This document shows positions 9,813-18,493 of a stretch of DNA of 64,000 nt, piece by piece (the first letter of the stretch is position 1; the number at the start of each line of letters is the position of its first letter). The stretch lies in the NCBI RefSeq assembly GCF_030316895.1, contig NZ_JASZYV010000002.1, positions 682,001 through 746,000 of the forward strand, read 5' to 3'. The DNA comes from Variovorax dokdonensis. GTDB taxonomy: Bacteria > Pseudomonadota > Gammaproteobacteria > Burkholderiales > Burkholderiaceae_C. The translations under genes were made by a program, and so were the position numbers. The notes under the pieces were generated by a model, which saw only the letters and a program-made list of their open reading frames with translations, was not told the origin of the DNA and did no database searches.

Positions 9813-10700
9813 ATGACCCAACGCAAAGGCATCATTCTTGCGGGCGGATCCGGAACCCGGCTGCATCCCGCCACGCTGGCAATCAGCAAGCAGCTTCTGC
9901 CCGTCTATGACAAACCGATGATCTATTACCCGCTGAGCACGTTGATGCTCGGGGGCATGCGCGACATCTTGATCATCAGCACCCCGCAAGACACACCGCG
10001 CTTTCAGCAATTGCTGGGCGACGGCAGCCAATGGGGAATCAATCTGCAGTACGCGGTGCAACCGAGTCCGGACGGGCTGGCGCAGGCTTTCATCATTGGG
10101 GACAAGTTCATTGGCAACTCCCCAAGCGCGTTGGTGTTGGGTGACAACATCTTCTATGGGCATGACTTCCAGCATCTGCTGAGCGGGGCGGATGCTCAGG
10201 AATCCGGCGCCACGGTCTTCGCTTATCACGTGCATGATCCGGAACGCTATGGTGTCGTGTCGTTTGACGGAAACGGCAAAGCACAAAGCATCGAAGAAAA
10301 GCCTGCGCAGCCAAAGAGCAACTACGCGGTCACTGGCCTGTACTTCTACGACAACGAGGTTGTCGAGATCGCCAAGGCCGTCAAGCCAAGTGCTCGAGGC
10401 GAACTTGAAATCACGGCCGTCAATCAGGCCTATCTCGATCGCGGCCGACTGAATGTGCAGATCATGCAGCGTGGTTACGCATGGCTCGACACGGGCACGC
10501 ACGAGAGCTTGCTTGAGGCAGGCCAATTCATTGCAACGCTTGAGCACCGGCAGGGGCTGAAGATTGCATGTCCCGAGGAAATCGCTTGGCGAAACGGATT
10601 CATTGATCGGGAGCAACTTGCCAAGCTCGCAGCGCCACTTCAAAAGAATGGCTACGGCAAGTACTTGAATCACCTTTTGGCAGACGGAGTTGGTGCATGA
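9813..10700 (+). CDS. rfbA: glucose-1-phosphate thymidylyltransferase
   Basis: This 295-residue enzyme makes dTDP-glucose from glucose-1-phosphate and dTTP, the first step of the rhamnose pathway. The start at 9813 gives [19 protein letters not shown], the nucleotidyltransferase signature. It is followed by [18 protein letters not shown] and the metal-binding LGDNIFYG. An [19 protein letters not shown] segment is typical of RmlA. Length is normal for the family. Its stop overlaps the rfbC start (ATGA at 10697-10700). Confidence 0.95.
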   Translation: MTQRKGIILAGGSGTRLHPATLAISKQLLPVYDKPMIYYPLSTLMLGGMRDILIISTPQDTPRFQQLLGDGSQWGINLQYAVQPSPDGLAQAFIIGDKFIGNSPSALVLGDNIFYGHDFQHLLSGADAQESGATVFAYHVHDPERYGVVSFDGNGKAQSIEEKPAQPKSNYAVTGLYFYDNEVVEIAKAVKPSARGELEITAVNQAYLDRGRLNVQIMQRGYAWLDTGTHESLLEAGQFIATLEHRQGLKIACPEEIAWRNGFIDREQLAKLAAPLQKNGYGKYLNHLLADGVGA

Positions 10701-11245
10701 AGGCGACAGCAACTGCCATCCCGGACGTGAAGGTCATCGAATCCAAGGTCTTCGGCGATCAACGGGGATTCTTTTTCGAGAGCTTCAACCAAAGCGCGTT
10801 TGATGAGGCAATCGGGCATCACGTTGACTTTGTACAAGACAACCACTCCCGGTCCGCCAAAGGCGTTCTAAGGGGGCTGCACTATCAGATCCGGCGGCCG
10901 CAGGGGAAATTGGTTCGTGTGACTCGTGGGGTCGTCTTCGATGTTGCCGTCGACATCCGCAAGTCGTCGCCCACGTTCGGTCGCTGGGTCGGTGTCGAAC
11001 TCAGCGAAGAGAACAAAAAGCAGTTCTGGGTGCCTGCAGGATTTGCGCATGGATTCGTGGTCCTCAGCGAGTCGGCGGACTTTCTGTACAAGACCACCGA
11101 GTACTACGCCCCAGAGCATGAGCGCGCTATCGCTTGGAACGACACGACATTGGGCATTGCCTGGCCGGACATGGGCATGCAGCCGATCCTTTCGGCCAAG
11201 GATGCTGCGGCCTTGAGCCTTGCAGACGCCGACGTATTCGAGTAA
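10697..11245 (+). CDS. rfbC: dTDP-4-dehydrorhamnose 3,5-epimerase
   Basis: This 182-residue cupin-fold epimerase catalyses the third step of dTDP-L-rhamnose synthesis. The family motif RGLHYQ, with the catalytic base His62, is followed by [18 protein letters not shown]. Other family stretches are [16 protein letters not shown] and a tyrosine-rich TEYYAPEHE. It overlaps rfbA by four bases and ends the rfbBDAC block. The next gene begins 107 bases later. Confidence 0.95.
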   Translation: MKATATAIPDVKVIESKVFGDQRGFFFESFNQSAFDEAIGHHVDFVQDNHSRSAKGVLRGLHYQIRRPQGKLVRVTRGVVFDVAVDIRKSSPTFGRWVGVELSEENKKQFWVPAGFAHGFVVLSESADFLYKTTEYYAPEHERAIAWNDTTLGIAWPDMGMQPILSAKDAAALSLADADVFE

Positions 11246-11352
11246 TCGCCCTTTCTGCACCCTGGGTGTCTCTGTCTGCCGGATCAAATATTCGCGCAGG
11301 CTGAAGTGCTGCATTGACTACATCATCGATGCGGCAGGGCGCCATATAAGCC

Positions 11353-12705
11353 ATGAATAAGAATCTCTATACGCGCGCTCGATTGTTCTTCCAGTTTTGG
11401 CGGGACACCGGCACTCGATCGACGTTGAAGTTGATCTCGAGAAAGGTCAGGCGCGGTCTTGGACTGCCAATCGATGACGTGCATCCGCCGCGAGCGGCTG
11501 GAGCAAATCCTTCCTACGGTCCAACATCCGCAAGTGTGCTCAATGTGCGGCGATTCCCGAACACGTGCCCCATTGAGTTCCACCAGATCCCGCAAGCAAG
11601 CGAGCCCCGCATCACACTGGTGACCGACAGCATTGGGCCTGGCAGCCTTTTCGGCGGGGTTGGCACTGCCTTGATTCTCGGTGTGCTCATCGCCAACCGT
11701 ATGCGAGGCACGTTGCGCATTCTTACGCGTACGGAGTGGCCTCAAGCAGACCAGGTGAGCAGTGTTCTCAAGGCCTATGACATAGCGCCTGATAGAGAGC
11801 TTCAATTTGCGTTCGCGCCGCTGATCACCGAATCTCGATCCAAGGGACGGTTGTCGGTAGATACGTACCACGGCGAACTGTTCCTCACAACATCATGGTG
11901 GACTACGGAAGCGACACTCGCCGGCATTGAGCCAAGCTCGATCCTGTACTTGCTTCAGGAAGATGAGCGAATGTTCTACGCATTTGGAGACGAGCGTCTA
12001 CGTTGCGAGGGTGTCTTGGCACGCCAGGATATTCGCTACATCATCAATACACGCCTGCTTTTTGAGCATCTCCGCGCGTCCGGAATGGCGCATCTCTCTC
12101 AGACCGGTATCTGGTTCGAGCCCACGTTTCCCGCATCCTTGTTTCATCGGCGTCCGGTTGAGCACGGAGCCAAGCGCAAGTTCTTCTTCTACGCACGCCC
12201 CAACAATCCCCGAAACCTCTTTCATATGGGAGTCTTGGCAATCGAGCGAGCAGTCAATGAAGGGATCTTGGACTTGCGCCAATGGCAGATTTGCTTCGTC
12301 GGCAAGGATATCCCGCGCCTGCAGTTGGGCGACGACTATGAGCCCGAGCGGATTGAGTCGATGGGGTGGAGGGACTATGCAGACCTGATCGGGAAGGTGG
12401 ACTTGGGGCTGAGCCTTATGTATACGCCGCACCCCAGCTATCCGCCTTTGGATCTTGCCGCTAGTGGCGCAGTGGTGGTCACCAACAAGTTCGGTGTCAA
12501 GCAAGACCTCAGCGCATATTCGCCAAACATCATCTGCGCTGATCTGACGATTGAAGCTCTCGTCGCGGCTCTTCGCGAAGGCGTAGCGCGTGTTGAACTC
12601 CGAAGTGCGACCGATGGGACGCACTATCAGAATCAGAATGGCATTGGCCCCGGGTGGGAGCCTGCCTTTGCGAACATCCTGGATGCGCTGGTGCAGGGTC
12701 GTTGA
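11353..12705 (+). CDS. glycosyltransferase, WsaF rhamnosyltransferase-like
   Basis: This 450-residue predicted cytoplasmic transferase has a weakly conserved N-terminus of about 90 residues. It then contains TDSIGPGSLFGGVGTALILG (donor-side loop near 105), TSWWTTEATL near 183, YLLQEDERMFYAFGDE and YARPNNPRNLF near 275. These resemble the WsaF-type rhamnosyltransferases of rhamnan and S-layer glycan synthesis, which fits its position right after rfbBDAC. The C-terminal LGLSLMYTPHPSYPPLDLAASG is the usual GT-B acceptor/donor segment. I see no strong Shine-Dalgarno before the ATG at 11353. The family is recalled by pattern, so the exact specificity is inference. Confidence 0.7.
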   Translation: MNKNLYTRARLFFQFWRDTGTRSTLKLISRKVRRGLGLPIDDVHPPRAAGANPSYGPTSASVLNVRRFPNTCPIEFHQIPQASEPRITLVTDSIGPGSLFGGVGTALILGVLIANRMRGTLRILTRTEWPQADQVSSVLKAYDIAPDRELQFAFAPLITESRSKGRLSVDTYHGELFLTTSWWTTEATLAGIEPSSILYLLQEDERMFYAFGDERLRCEGVLARQDIRYIINTRLLFEHLRASGMAHLSQTGIWFEPTFPASLFHRRPVEHGAKRKFFFYARPNNPRNLFHMGVLAIERAVNEGILDLRQWQICFVGKDIPRLQLGDDYEPERIESMGWRDYADLIGKVDLGLSLMYTPHPSYPPLDLAASGAVVVTNKFGVKQDLSAYSPNIICADLTIEALVAALREGVARVELRSATDGTHYQNQNGIGPGWEPAFANILDALVQGR

Positions 12706-13880
12706 TGTTGCTGCACAAGATATCGCCTGTCGACTACGTCGATCCCTGGAACAAAGGCTATGCGCAGCGCATGCATATGCTGACCAAATCCAAGACCCGA
12801 GTTGCCTACTTCTACGAAGAGGCCAACAACAGCACTTTCCGCTACCGGGCCTACAACATGGTCCAAGTGCTTAACGGCGCTCCAGAGTACGGAGTGTCAG
12901 GGGGCTACTTTTTCCTGACTGATGCGCTCCACTTCGACGAGATCGCCAAGACCGCGGACGTGCTTGTGATATGCCGGTCGCGCTACTGTGCCCGGCTTGC
13001 CGCTCTGGTCATGAAATTCCGGGCCCGTGGAAAGAGAGTCCTTTTTGATGTCGATGATCTGGTGTTCGACACTGATTATGCGCATCTCATCATGGACACC
13101 CTAGGCGTCAACCTATCGCAGGAGCAGGTCCTGAATGATTGGTTCGCGATGATCTCCCGAATGGGTCAAACGCTAAGGCTCTGTGACGGCGCTATCACCA
13201 CGAACGCCTACCTTGCTGGAAAGATCAAGGAGTTCTCAGGGCTTCCCGTCCACGTCGTTCCTAATTTCATGAATCAGGAGCAACTCGCGGTCTCTTCTGC
13301 GGTGTTCGAGGCAAAGCAGCATCAGGCGTTCCAATCGCAGGGGCGAAAGTGCTTTGGCTATTTCAGTGGATCGCCCTCGCACCAGCATGATTTCGCCATC
13401 GTCGAACATGCCTTGGCCACGGTGCTGGCCGAGCGCGATGACGTGGAGGTTGCCGTCGTGGGCTATATCGAAAAGGGAGTGCTGCTTTCGAGCTTTTCGG
13501 AGCGTATCAAGTACTTCCCGTTTCAAGACTACGTGAATCTGCAGCGACTGGTCGGCCAAGTGGAATTCAACCTGATGCCGCTACAGTCCAACTCGTTCAC
13601 CGATTGCAAATCAGAGCTGAAGTACTTCGAAGCTGCTGCTGTCGGCACGCTGAGCATCGCTTCACCGAGCTTCACCTACAGTCGCGCGATCCAACATGAT
13701 GCGACAGGCTATCTGTCAAAGGCGCATGAATGGGTCGACATGATGATGCACGCCTTGGACCGAAGTGTCGACTACGCTTCAATGGCAGATGCCGCTCGAG
13801 CGGACGCACTAAACAAATTTGGCTGGCAGGTGCAGGTGCCAACCATCCTTCAAGCCCTAGGGTTCTCGGAAGACAGTTGA
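12705..13880 (+). CDS. glycosyltransferase, group 1 (GT-B) family
   Basis: The protein has 391 residues if translation starts at the ATG at 12705, which shares one base with the stop of the preceding gene (TGATG). The frame is open 17 codons further upstream, but the overlap start is the natural one in this operon. Visible features are YFYEEANNSTFRYRAYNMVQ near residue 30, VLFDVDDLVFD near 120 and a GYFSGSPSHQHDF donor loop near 220. A C-terminal DCKSELKYFEAAAVGTLSIAS matches the E-containing donor motif of group 1 transferases. It likely extends or decorates the rhamnose-containing glycan. The acceptor sugar cannot be deduced. Confidence 0.75.
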   Translation: MLLHKISPVDYVDPWNKGYAQRMHMLTKSKTRVAYFYEEANNSTFRYRAYNMVQVLNGAPEYGVSGGYFFLTDALHFDEIAKTADVLVICRSRYCARLAALVMKFRARGKRVLFDVDDLVFDTDYAHLIMDTLGVNLSQEQVLNDWFAMISRMGQTLRLCDGAITTNAYLAGKIKEFSGLPVHVVPNFMNQEQLAVSSAVFEAKQHQAFQSQGRKCFGYFSGSPSHQHDFAIVEHALATVLAERDDVEVAVVGYIEKGVLLSSFSERIKYFPFQDYVNLQRLVGQVEFNLMPLQSNSFTDCKSELKYFEAAAVGTLSIASPSFTYSRAIQHDATGYLSKAHEWVDMMMHALDRSVDYASMADAARADALNKFGWQVQVPTILQALGFSEDS

Positions 13881-13900
13881 GTTCCGTTAGGCGCAATTGC

Positions 13901-14599
13901 CTATCCGACGATGCGCCCGTGCTCCAGATGTATCACCCGATTGCACTCCTTGGCAATCAACTCCGGTGAGTGCGATGCCAAAACCAAGATGCCGGCGTTT
14001 GAAACGACATCCTTCATTCGCTGCTCGGCCTTCTCGGTGAATTCCGCATCACCCACAGACAGCCACTCGTCCATCAGCAAAATATCGGCTTTCACGCTCG
14101 TCGAGATCGAGAAGGCCAATCGCATCAGCATGCCGGTTGAGTAGGTCCGCACCGGCATGTTGACGTATTCGCCCAGGCCGCTGAACTCGCAAATTTCGGG
14201 GGTCAGCGAATCGATCTGCTTCTTGCTCATGCCCATGACCAGACCGCGAAGCATGATGTTCTCAATCCCGGTCGCATCGGGCTCGATGCCGAGCGACGGA
14301 TCGATCAGGCTCGAAACAGTCCCCTTGCGGACAAAGTCTCCCGACGAGGGCTCATAGACCCCGGCCAGCGTTCGCAGTAGCGTCGACTTTCCGGCACCGT
14401 TGTGGCCGATGAGCCCAAGGCGGTCTCCCGCCTTCAATTCGAGGTTGATGCCGCTGAGCGCTTGGACCACGTTGACGCCGGTTTCCTTTCCGAAACGGCC
14501 GCCGGTCACTGATGACGCCAGTGTTTTCTTGAGTGAATTGGCGCCTGCTCCGTAGATTGGGAAGTTGACGGCGACGTCTTTGAGCGAGATATAGGGCAT
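13901..14599 (-). CDS. wzt: ABC polysaccharide exporter, ATP-binding subunit
   Basis: This 232-residue ATPase pairs with the permease that ends four bases upstream. The Walker A motif is GHNGAGKST at 65-73, the signature region is YSTGMLMRL near 153-161 (degenerate, as usual in Wzt/TagH proteins) and the Walker B is ILLMDEWLSVGD at 173-184. It drives export of undecaprenyl-linked polysaccharide across the inner membrane. At 232 residues it contains only the nucleotide-binding domain. It lacks the C-terminal carbohydrate-binding domain found in Wzt proteins that recognise a terminal chain modification. The gene runs leftwards, opposite to the glycosyltransferases on both sides. Confidence 0.88.
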   Translation of the reverse strand: MPYISLKDVAVNFPIYGAGANSLKKTLASSVTGGRFGKETGVNVVQALSGINLELKAGDRLGLIGHNGAGKSTLLRTLAGVYEPSSGDFVRKGTVSSLIDPSLGIEPDATGIENIMLRGLVMGMSKKQIDSLTPEICEFSGLGEYVNMPVRTYSTGMLMRLAFSISTSVKADILLMDEWLSVGDAEFTEKAEQRMKDVVSNAGILVLASHSPELIAKECNRVIHLEHGRIVG

Positions 14600-14602
14600 G
14601 GG

Positions 14603-15406
14603 TTACAGCCAGTAAACGACGCGACGACGATATTTGGTAAACAGCCAACTGGCGATGGCGAGATTGACGGCCGTCCAGAAAAAGATGCCATGCCAGTTGT
14701 GGGCATCAGAGACATTGCCCATCAGAGGCGCACGCAACAGATCCAGCATTTGAGCAAGGGGGTTCCACAAGATGTACTGGGCGCGGCCGGGCAAGCTCTC
14801 GGGCAACCAGAAAACTGGCGTCAAGAACATCGCCATCTGCATGACGCTCGTGACGATCTGCGCAACATCTCTGAATCGCGTGCAGACCAGGCCAAGCACC
14901 AAACCCAGCAAATGCGCATTGATCAGGAAAAGCACGAACGCGGGAATGAAGAGCAGCGCATGCGCCTTGAGCGAAATGCCCGCCCATAGCGCTACAGGTA
15001 TATAGAGCACGATCTGGTGAGCGAACTGTATGGAGTTGCGCGCCATGCTGCGCCAGACGAACAGGCTGATCGGAAAGTACCCTTGCTTGAGATAGTTTCC
15101 TGAACCAATGAATGCGTTACAGGAATCATTGACCATGCTATTGAAGAAGGTCCAAAAAATGATCCCAAGCGCCAGATGCGGGAAGAACTTGGATAATTCC
15201 GTCCCAAACAGCGAACTGTAGAGCGGCCCCATTCCTCCGATCATCGCGCCCATACTCAGCGTGAGCCACAACGGTCCCAGCATCGAGCGGCGGTAGCGCA
15301 GCACGATGTCGAACCATGCAAGCGTCCACCAGATATCCGTGCGGCGGGTTCCTTCCCACCAATCGCCCCAAGGGGTGCGATGCAAATTCGAATGTGCTTG
15401 ACTCAT
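14603..15406 (-). CDS. wzm: ABC polysaccharide exporter, permease subunit
   Basis: This 267-residue inner-membrane protein of the ABC-2 type has about six hydrophobic segments (for example PLWLTLSMGAMIGGMG, IIFWTFFNSMVND and LLFIPAFVLFLINAHLLGLVLGL). The N-terminal DIWWTLAWFDIVLRYRRSMLGPLW is the conserved cytoplasmic entry of Wzm/KpsM/RfbA-type permeases. I place the start at the ATG at 15406 rather than the open frame 18 codons upstream, because the protein then begins with MSQAHSNLHRTPW and a GAAG-type ribosome site precedes it. It partners the adjacent ATPase to flip the finished glycan to the periplasm, probably for O-antigen ligation. Confidence 0.85.
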   Translation of the reverse strand: MSQAHSNLHRTPWGDWWEGTRRTDIWWTLAWFDIVLRYRRSMLGPLWLTLSMGAMIGGMGPLYSSLFGTELSKFFPHLALGIIFWTFFNSMVNDSCNAFIGSGNYLKQGYFPISLFVWRSMARNSIQFAHQIVLYIPVALWAGISLKAHALLFIPAFVLFLINAHLLGLVLGLVCTRFRDVAQIVTSVMQMAMFLTPVFWLPESLPGRAQYILWNPLAQMLDLLRAPLMGNVSDAHNWHGIFFWTAVNLAIASWLFTKYRRRVVYWL

Positions 15407-15533
15407 GAATTCTTCGATTCTGGTTGCCACAAGTTGGCATATGCTGGCGACGCAACACAAGTGGCCGCTGGACGCGCAACCTCGCTGACTGATCGGCCGG
15501 ACGCCACGCCGTTTGCGTTATGGGGCGACATTG

Positions 15534-15548
15534 TCGCCGATGCCATTT
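15534..15548. promoter_or_regulatory. 15-base perfect palindrome in divergent intergenic region
   Basis: GGCGACA-T-TGTCGCC is a perfect inverted repeat with a one-base centre. It lies 60 bases upstream of the GTG start of the rightward GT2 gene and within the 202-base region shared with wzm. Its size and symmetry fit an operator for a dimeric regulator. No regulator is encoded in the polysaccharide locus itself, so the cognate protein is unknown. Confidence 0.35.
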
Positions 15549-15608
15549 GGAGCGCATCCGGACCAGGTCGATAAGTTTGCCAGACAGTAAGATGCCGGCC
15601 TAAAAATC

Positions 15609-16604
15609 GTGTCAGCCTCAATCTCCGTCGCCCTTTGCACCCACAATGGTGTGCGCTTCATCGCTGAGCAAGTCCGCAGCATTTGCATGCAGACGCGTCC
15701 GCCAGCCGAAATTGTTCTCTCTGATGATGACTCCTCCGACGACACGGTTGCATTGGTTCGCGCAACCGTCGCGCAATGTGAGGTAGACCGGCCTGGTTTG
15801 AAGATTGCCCTGCGCGTTTTCGAGAACCGGCCCGCGCTCAGGGTGACGCGTAACTTCGAGCAAGCGTGCATGGCGTGCACTGGCGACTTGATCGCATTGA
15901 GCGACCAGGACGACACATGGCCGGCCGATCGGCTGGAAAGCCTGGCAGCTGAGTTCGAACGCCGGCCAGACCTTTTGCTGCTTCATACCGATGCCACACT
16001 CATCGGCGCGGGCGCAGAGCCGCTCGGCGACACCCTGTTCCATGCGCTCGAAGTGGAGCCGTGGGAAATGGATCGCATCCATCGAGGTGATGCGTTCAGC
16101 GTCTTCTTGCGCCGCAACCTCGTAACTGGCGCGACGACGGTTTTTCGACGCTCATTGCTTTCTCGCGCCGCGCCGTTTCCGGTGGAGTGGTTGCATGACG
16201 AATGGCTTGCCATCGTCGCTGCGGCGGTGGGGCGGGTCGACGTGCTGGAGCAACCCCTCATCGGCTATCGGCAGCACGGTGGCAACCAGATCGGTGCCGA
16301 GCGCGACACGTTTGCTCGCAAGGTTCAGAAGGCGCTCGCGTCCCGTGGCAATACGCATGTCATGCGAGCTCGCAAGGCGGAGTTGCTGCTGGAGCGTCTG
16401 GAGTCGATCGGCCAGCCCACCGTCCCCGTCGAGAGGGTGAGACAGGTGCAAGGCAAGCTTGTCCACCAGCGCTTCAGAGCCGCGCTGCCCGCGTCCCGCT
16501 TGGCGCGATGCGTGCCGGTACTGCGTGAAGCGATGACCGGCCGCTACAACCAGTTCGGGCGCGGGTTTCGGGGCGTCGTCCGGGATCTTTTCGAGTCCGT
16601 CTGA
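15609..16604 (+). CDS. family 2 glycosyltransferase
   Basis: The protein has 331 residues and a GTG start at 15609; no ATG in frame is better placed. The GT-A fold is seen as ISVALCTHNGVRFIAEQVRSI at the N-terminus, IVLSDDDSSDDTVALV near 40 and the DxD-like LSDQDDTWPADRLE near 100. A WLHDEWLAIVAAA motif near 195 is the ED-type catalytic base region, and YRQHGGNQIGA near 220 is typical of rhamnosyl- or galactofuranosyltransferase-like GT2 proteins. It likely acts in the cytoplasm on the lipid-linked glycan. It begins a rightward pair with the next GT2 gene. Confidence 0.8.
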   Translation: MSASISVALCTHNGVRFIAEQVRSICMQTRPPAEIVLSDDDSSDDTVALVRATVAQCEVDRPGLKIALRVFENRPALRVTRNFEQACMACTGDLIALSDQDDTWPADRLESLAAEFERRPDLLLLHTDATLIGAGAEPLGDTLFHALEVEPWEMDRIHRGDAFSVFLRRNLVTGATTVFRRSLLSRAAPFPVEWLHDEWLAIVAAAVGRVDVLEQPLIGYRQHGGNQIGAERDTFARKVQKALASRGNTHVMRARKAELLLERLESIGQPTVPVERVRQVQGKLVHQRFRAALPASRLARCVPVLREAMTGRYNQFGRGFRGVVRDLFESV

Positions 16605-16628
16605 ACGCCATTCGAAGAAGAACAAACG

Positions 16629-17690
16629 ATGCACGCCCTACACAAGAAGTACAAGTCGCCGCCGCCGACTGTTGTTGTCATCATCCCCTTCTACAACGGC
16701 GCTCGGTTCATTGAGCGAGCGATCGCCAGCGTGTTCTCTCAGTCAGTACCGTCCGACGAGGTCATCGTGGTCAACGATGGATCGGCCCCCGAGGAGCGGG
16801 AGGCATTGGGCGAGTTGGCGAAACGCTACCCGTTTCGTATCGTCGACAAACAGAACGGCGGGCAAGGTTCGGCTCGCAATGCCGGCGTCGCTGCATCCTC
16901 GTCGAACTACATCTGCTTTCTCGACCAGGACGACTTCTATCTGGACAACCATATCGAAGCGCTGGTCGAGGGCATACCCGTCGACGAGCCCAGGTTTGGA
17001 TTTGTCTACGCAGACCTCTATGAGGCGGACGGTACGGGCAACGTCATCACGACGTCGATGATTCGCGACCTTGCGGAGCATCCGAAGAAGAAGATCGTGG
17101 ATCTGCTTCGCCGCGACATGTATGTGTTGCCATCAGCTTCCCTGACCAGCCGCGTTGCTTTCGAGGCGGTGGGCGGCTTCGACGAGCAGTTCATGGGCTT
17201 CGAAGACGATGACCTGTTCCTGCGCATTTTTCGCGCTGGCTACACCAACTACTTCATCGACAAGGCGGTGACGGTCTGGTGCATCCATACGGAAAGCACG
17301 TCATACAGCATGCGCATGCTGCGTAGCCGCTTCCGATACTTCAAGAAGTTGGTGGCCATGTTTCCGGATGAGCCACATCGCGGACGCTTCTACTTGCGCG
17401 ACTACCTGTTACCACGCTTCGGCCGGGTATTTGTCGAAGAGGTCTTCCAGTCCATCAAATTTGATCGCGACAACAAGGCTGAGTTGGGCGAGATGCTTGC
17501 GGAGTTCACCCGCATCGTCGACGCCAATCCCTATGTGCCTAGGCGCTACAAGCGCAAGCTGAGCTTTGCGGAGTGGTTGTTGCGCAGCAGTCCCCGTAGC
17601 GCTGTTCGCTTCGCGTCGGCAGTGGTTCACCTGCCGGGCATTCGTCATTTGCGGCAGTTGCTTCGCCGGACAGGTGGACGCGCCGCTTGA
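16629..17690 (+). CDS. family 2 glycosyltransferase
   Basis: This 353-residue GT-A enzyme starts 24 bases after the previous transferase. The N-terminal VVVIIPFYNGARFIERAIASV and VNDGSAPEE are the nucleotide-binding strands. GGQGSARNAGVAAS near 80 and the DxD motif FLDQDDFYLDNH near 98 follow. A GFDEQFMGFEDDDLFLRI segment near 195 is the conserved ED region that carries the catalytic base. The C-terminal 100 residues are basic and helical. Its stop lies four bases from the stop of the convergent downstream gene. Donor and acceptor are unknown. Confidence 0.8.
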   Translation: MHALHKKYKSPPPTVVVIIPFYNGARFIERAIASVFSQSVPSDEVIVVNDGSAPEEREALGELAKRYPFRIVDKQNGGQGSARNAGVAASSSNYICFLDQDDFYLDNHIEALVEGIPVDEPRFGFVYADLYEADGTGNVITTSMIRDLAEHPKKKIVDLLRRDMYVLPSASLTSRVAFEAVGGFDEQFMGFEDDDLFLRIFRAGYTNYFIDKAVTVWCIHTESTSYSMRMLRSRFRYFKKLVAMFPDEPHRGRFYLRDYLLPRFGRVFVEEVFQSIKFDRDNKAELGEMLAEFTRIVDANPYVPRRYKRKLSFAEWLLRSSPRSAVRFASAVVHLPGIRHLRQLLRRTGGRAA

Positions 17691-17694
17691 CTGC

Positions 17695-18447
17695 TCAGCG
17701 CACTATCCGCCGCACGCCCCAAAACGGCCCGGAAGTCCAAACCTTCCCCAAACTCGTCACATGCCACCACAAATGCCGCCCACTCCTGCGGCTAGCCCTC
17801 TGCGCCTCATGCCGCGCCCGTAGCGCTTCCCCGATCTGGATTTGCCACCCCGCCAGCCGCAGCCGGGCGCAGATGTCGAAATCCTCCCCATACATGAAGT
17901 AGCGCTTCGCATCGAACCCTTCGATCTGCCGATACGCCTCGCTGCGAAACAGCATGAACAGTCCGGGGATCCAGTCGGGCTTGTCGGGGATCGGGTAGCC
18001 GGGTTTGCGGCGCGTCAGGATCTCCAGCGGCGTGATGATCCGCCGGTGCTGCTCCGGCTCCGTCTTCCCCGGCTCCATGATCCGCGGCGCCAGCAGCCCG
18101 GCATCAGTGTCAGCCAGGGCGACCAGCGGCGCGATCACGTCGCTGTCCAGCCGAATGTCCGGGTTCAGCACAAGGTACCACTCCGTCTGGCAGCGCTTGA
18201 ATGCCTCGTTGTGGTTCGCACCAAACCCCTGCCGCACGGAGTTGTGAACCCGATCCAAGGCAAAAGACCACTCGCGGCCGGCCAGCAAGTCCGCCTCCGG
18301 CAGGTTGTGTGTCAGCACCACGCGCTCGATGCTGCCTGCACAAAGCCGGTCCAGCTGTTCCAGCAGGGGCACGATCATCCCCAACTGCCCGTGACTGACG
18401 ATCGACACGGTGACGGGCTTCGGGTGGGTGGAAATGGGGCTGGTCAT
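17695..18447 (-). CDS. family 2 glycosyltransferase, possible rhamnosyltransferase
   Basis: This 250-residue short GT-A enzyme is encoded on the minus strand. It opens with VTVSIVSHGQLGMIVPLLEQL, has WYLVLNPDIRLDSDVIAPL as the DxD-containing donor motif near 95 and ends with GEDFDICARLRLAGWQIQIGEALRARHE, the ED/R segment common in rhamnosyl-type GT2 proteins. Its tail RRSGRHLWWHVTSLGKVW is basic and may contact membrane. It diverges from the WecA-like gene across only 46 bases and converges with the preceding transferase. It is the only rightmost-cluster transferase on this strand. Confidence 0.75.
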   Translation of the reverse strand: MTSPISTHPKPVTVSIVSHGQLGMIVPLLEQLDRLCAGSIERVVLTHNLPEADLLAGREWSFALDRVHNSVRQGFGANHNEAFKRCQTEWYLVLNPDIRLDSDVIAPLVALADTDAGLLAPRIMEPGKTEPEQHRRIITPLEILTRRKPGYPIPDKPDWIPGLFMLFRSEAYRQIEGFDAKRYFMYGEDFDICARLRLAGWQIQIGEALRARHEAQRASRRSGRHLWWHVTSLGKVWTSGPFWGVRRIVR

Positions 18448-18493
18448 GGTCTAATTTCGCCCGGGAATTCTAGGGTTTGCCAATACCACCCCA

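Noticed and set aside
15285..15297. GGCGGTAGCGC resembling the RfaH ops/JUMPstart element in a polysaccharide locus
   Set aside because: It lies on the plus strand inside the wzm coding region, antisense to the gene, and arises from codons for an Arg-Tyr-Arg-Arg stretch. Position and strand do not fit an ops element in a leader.
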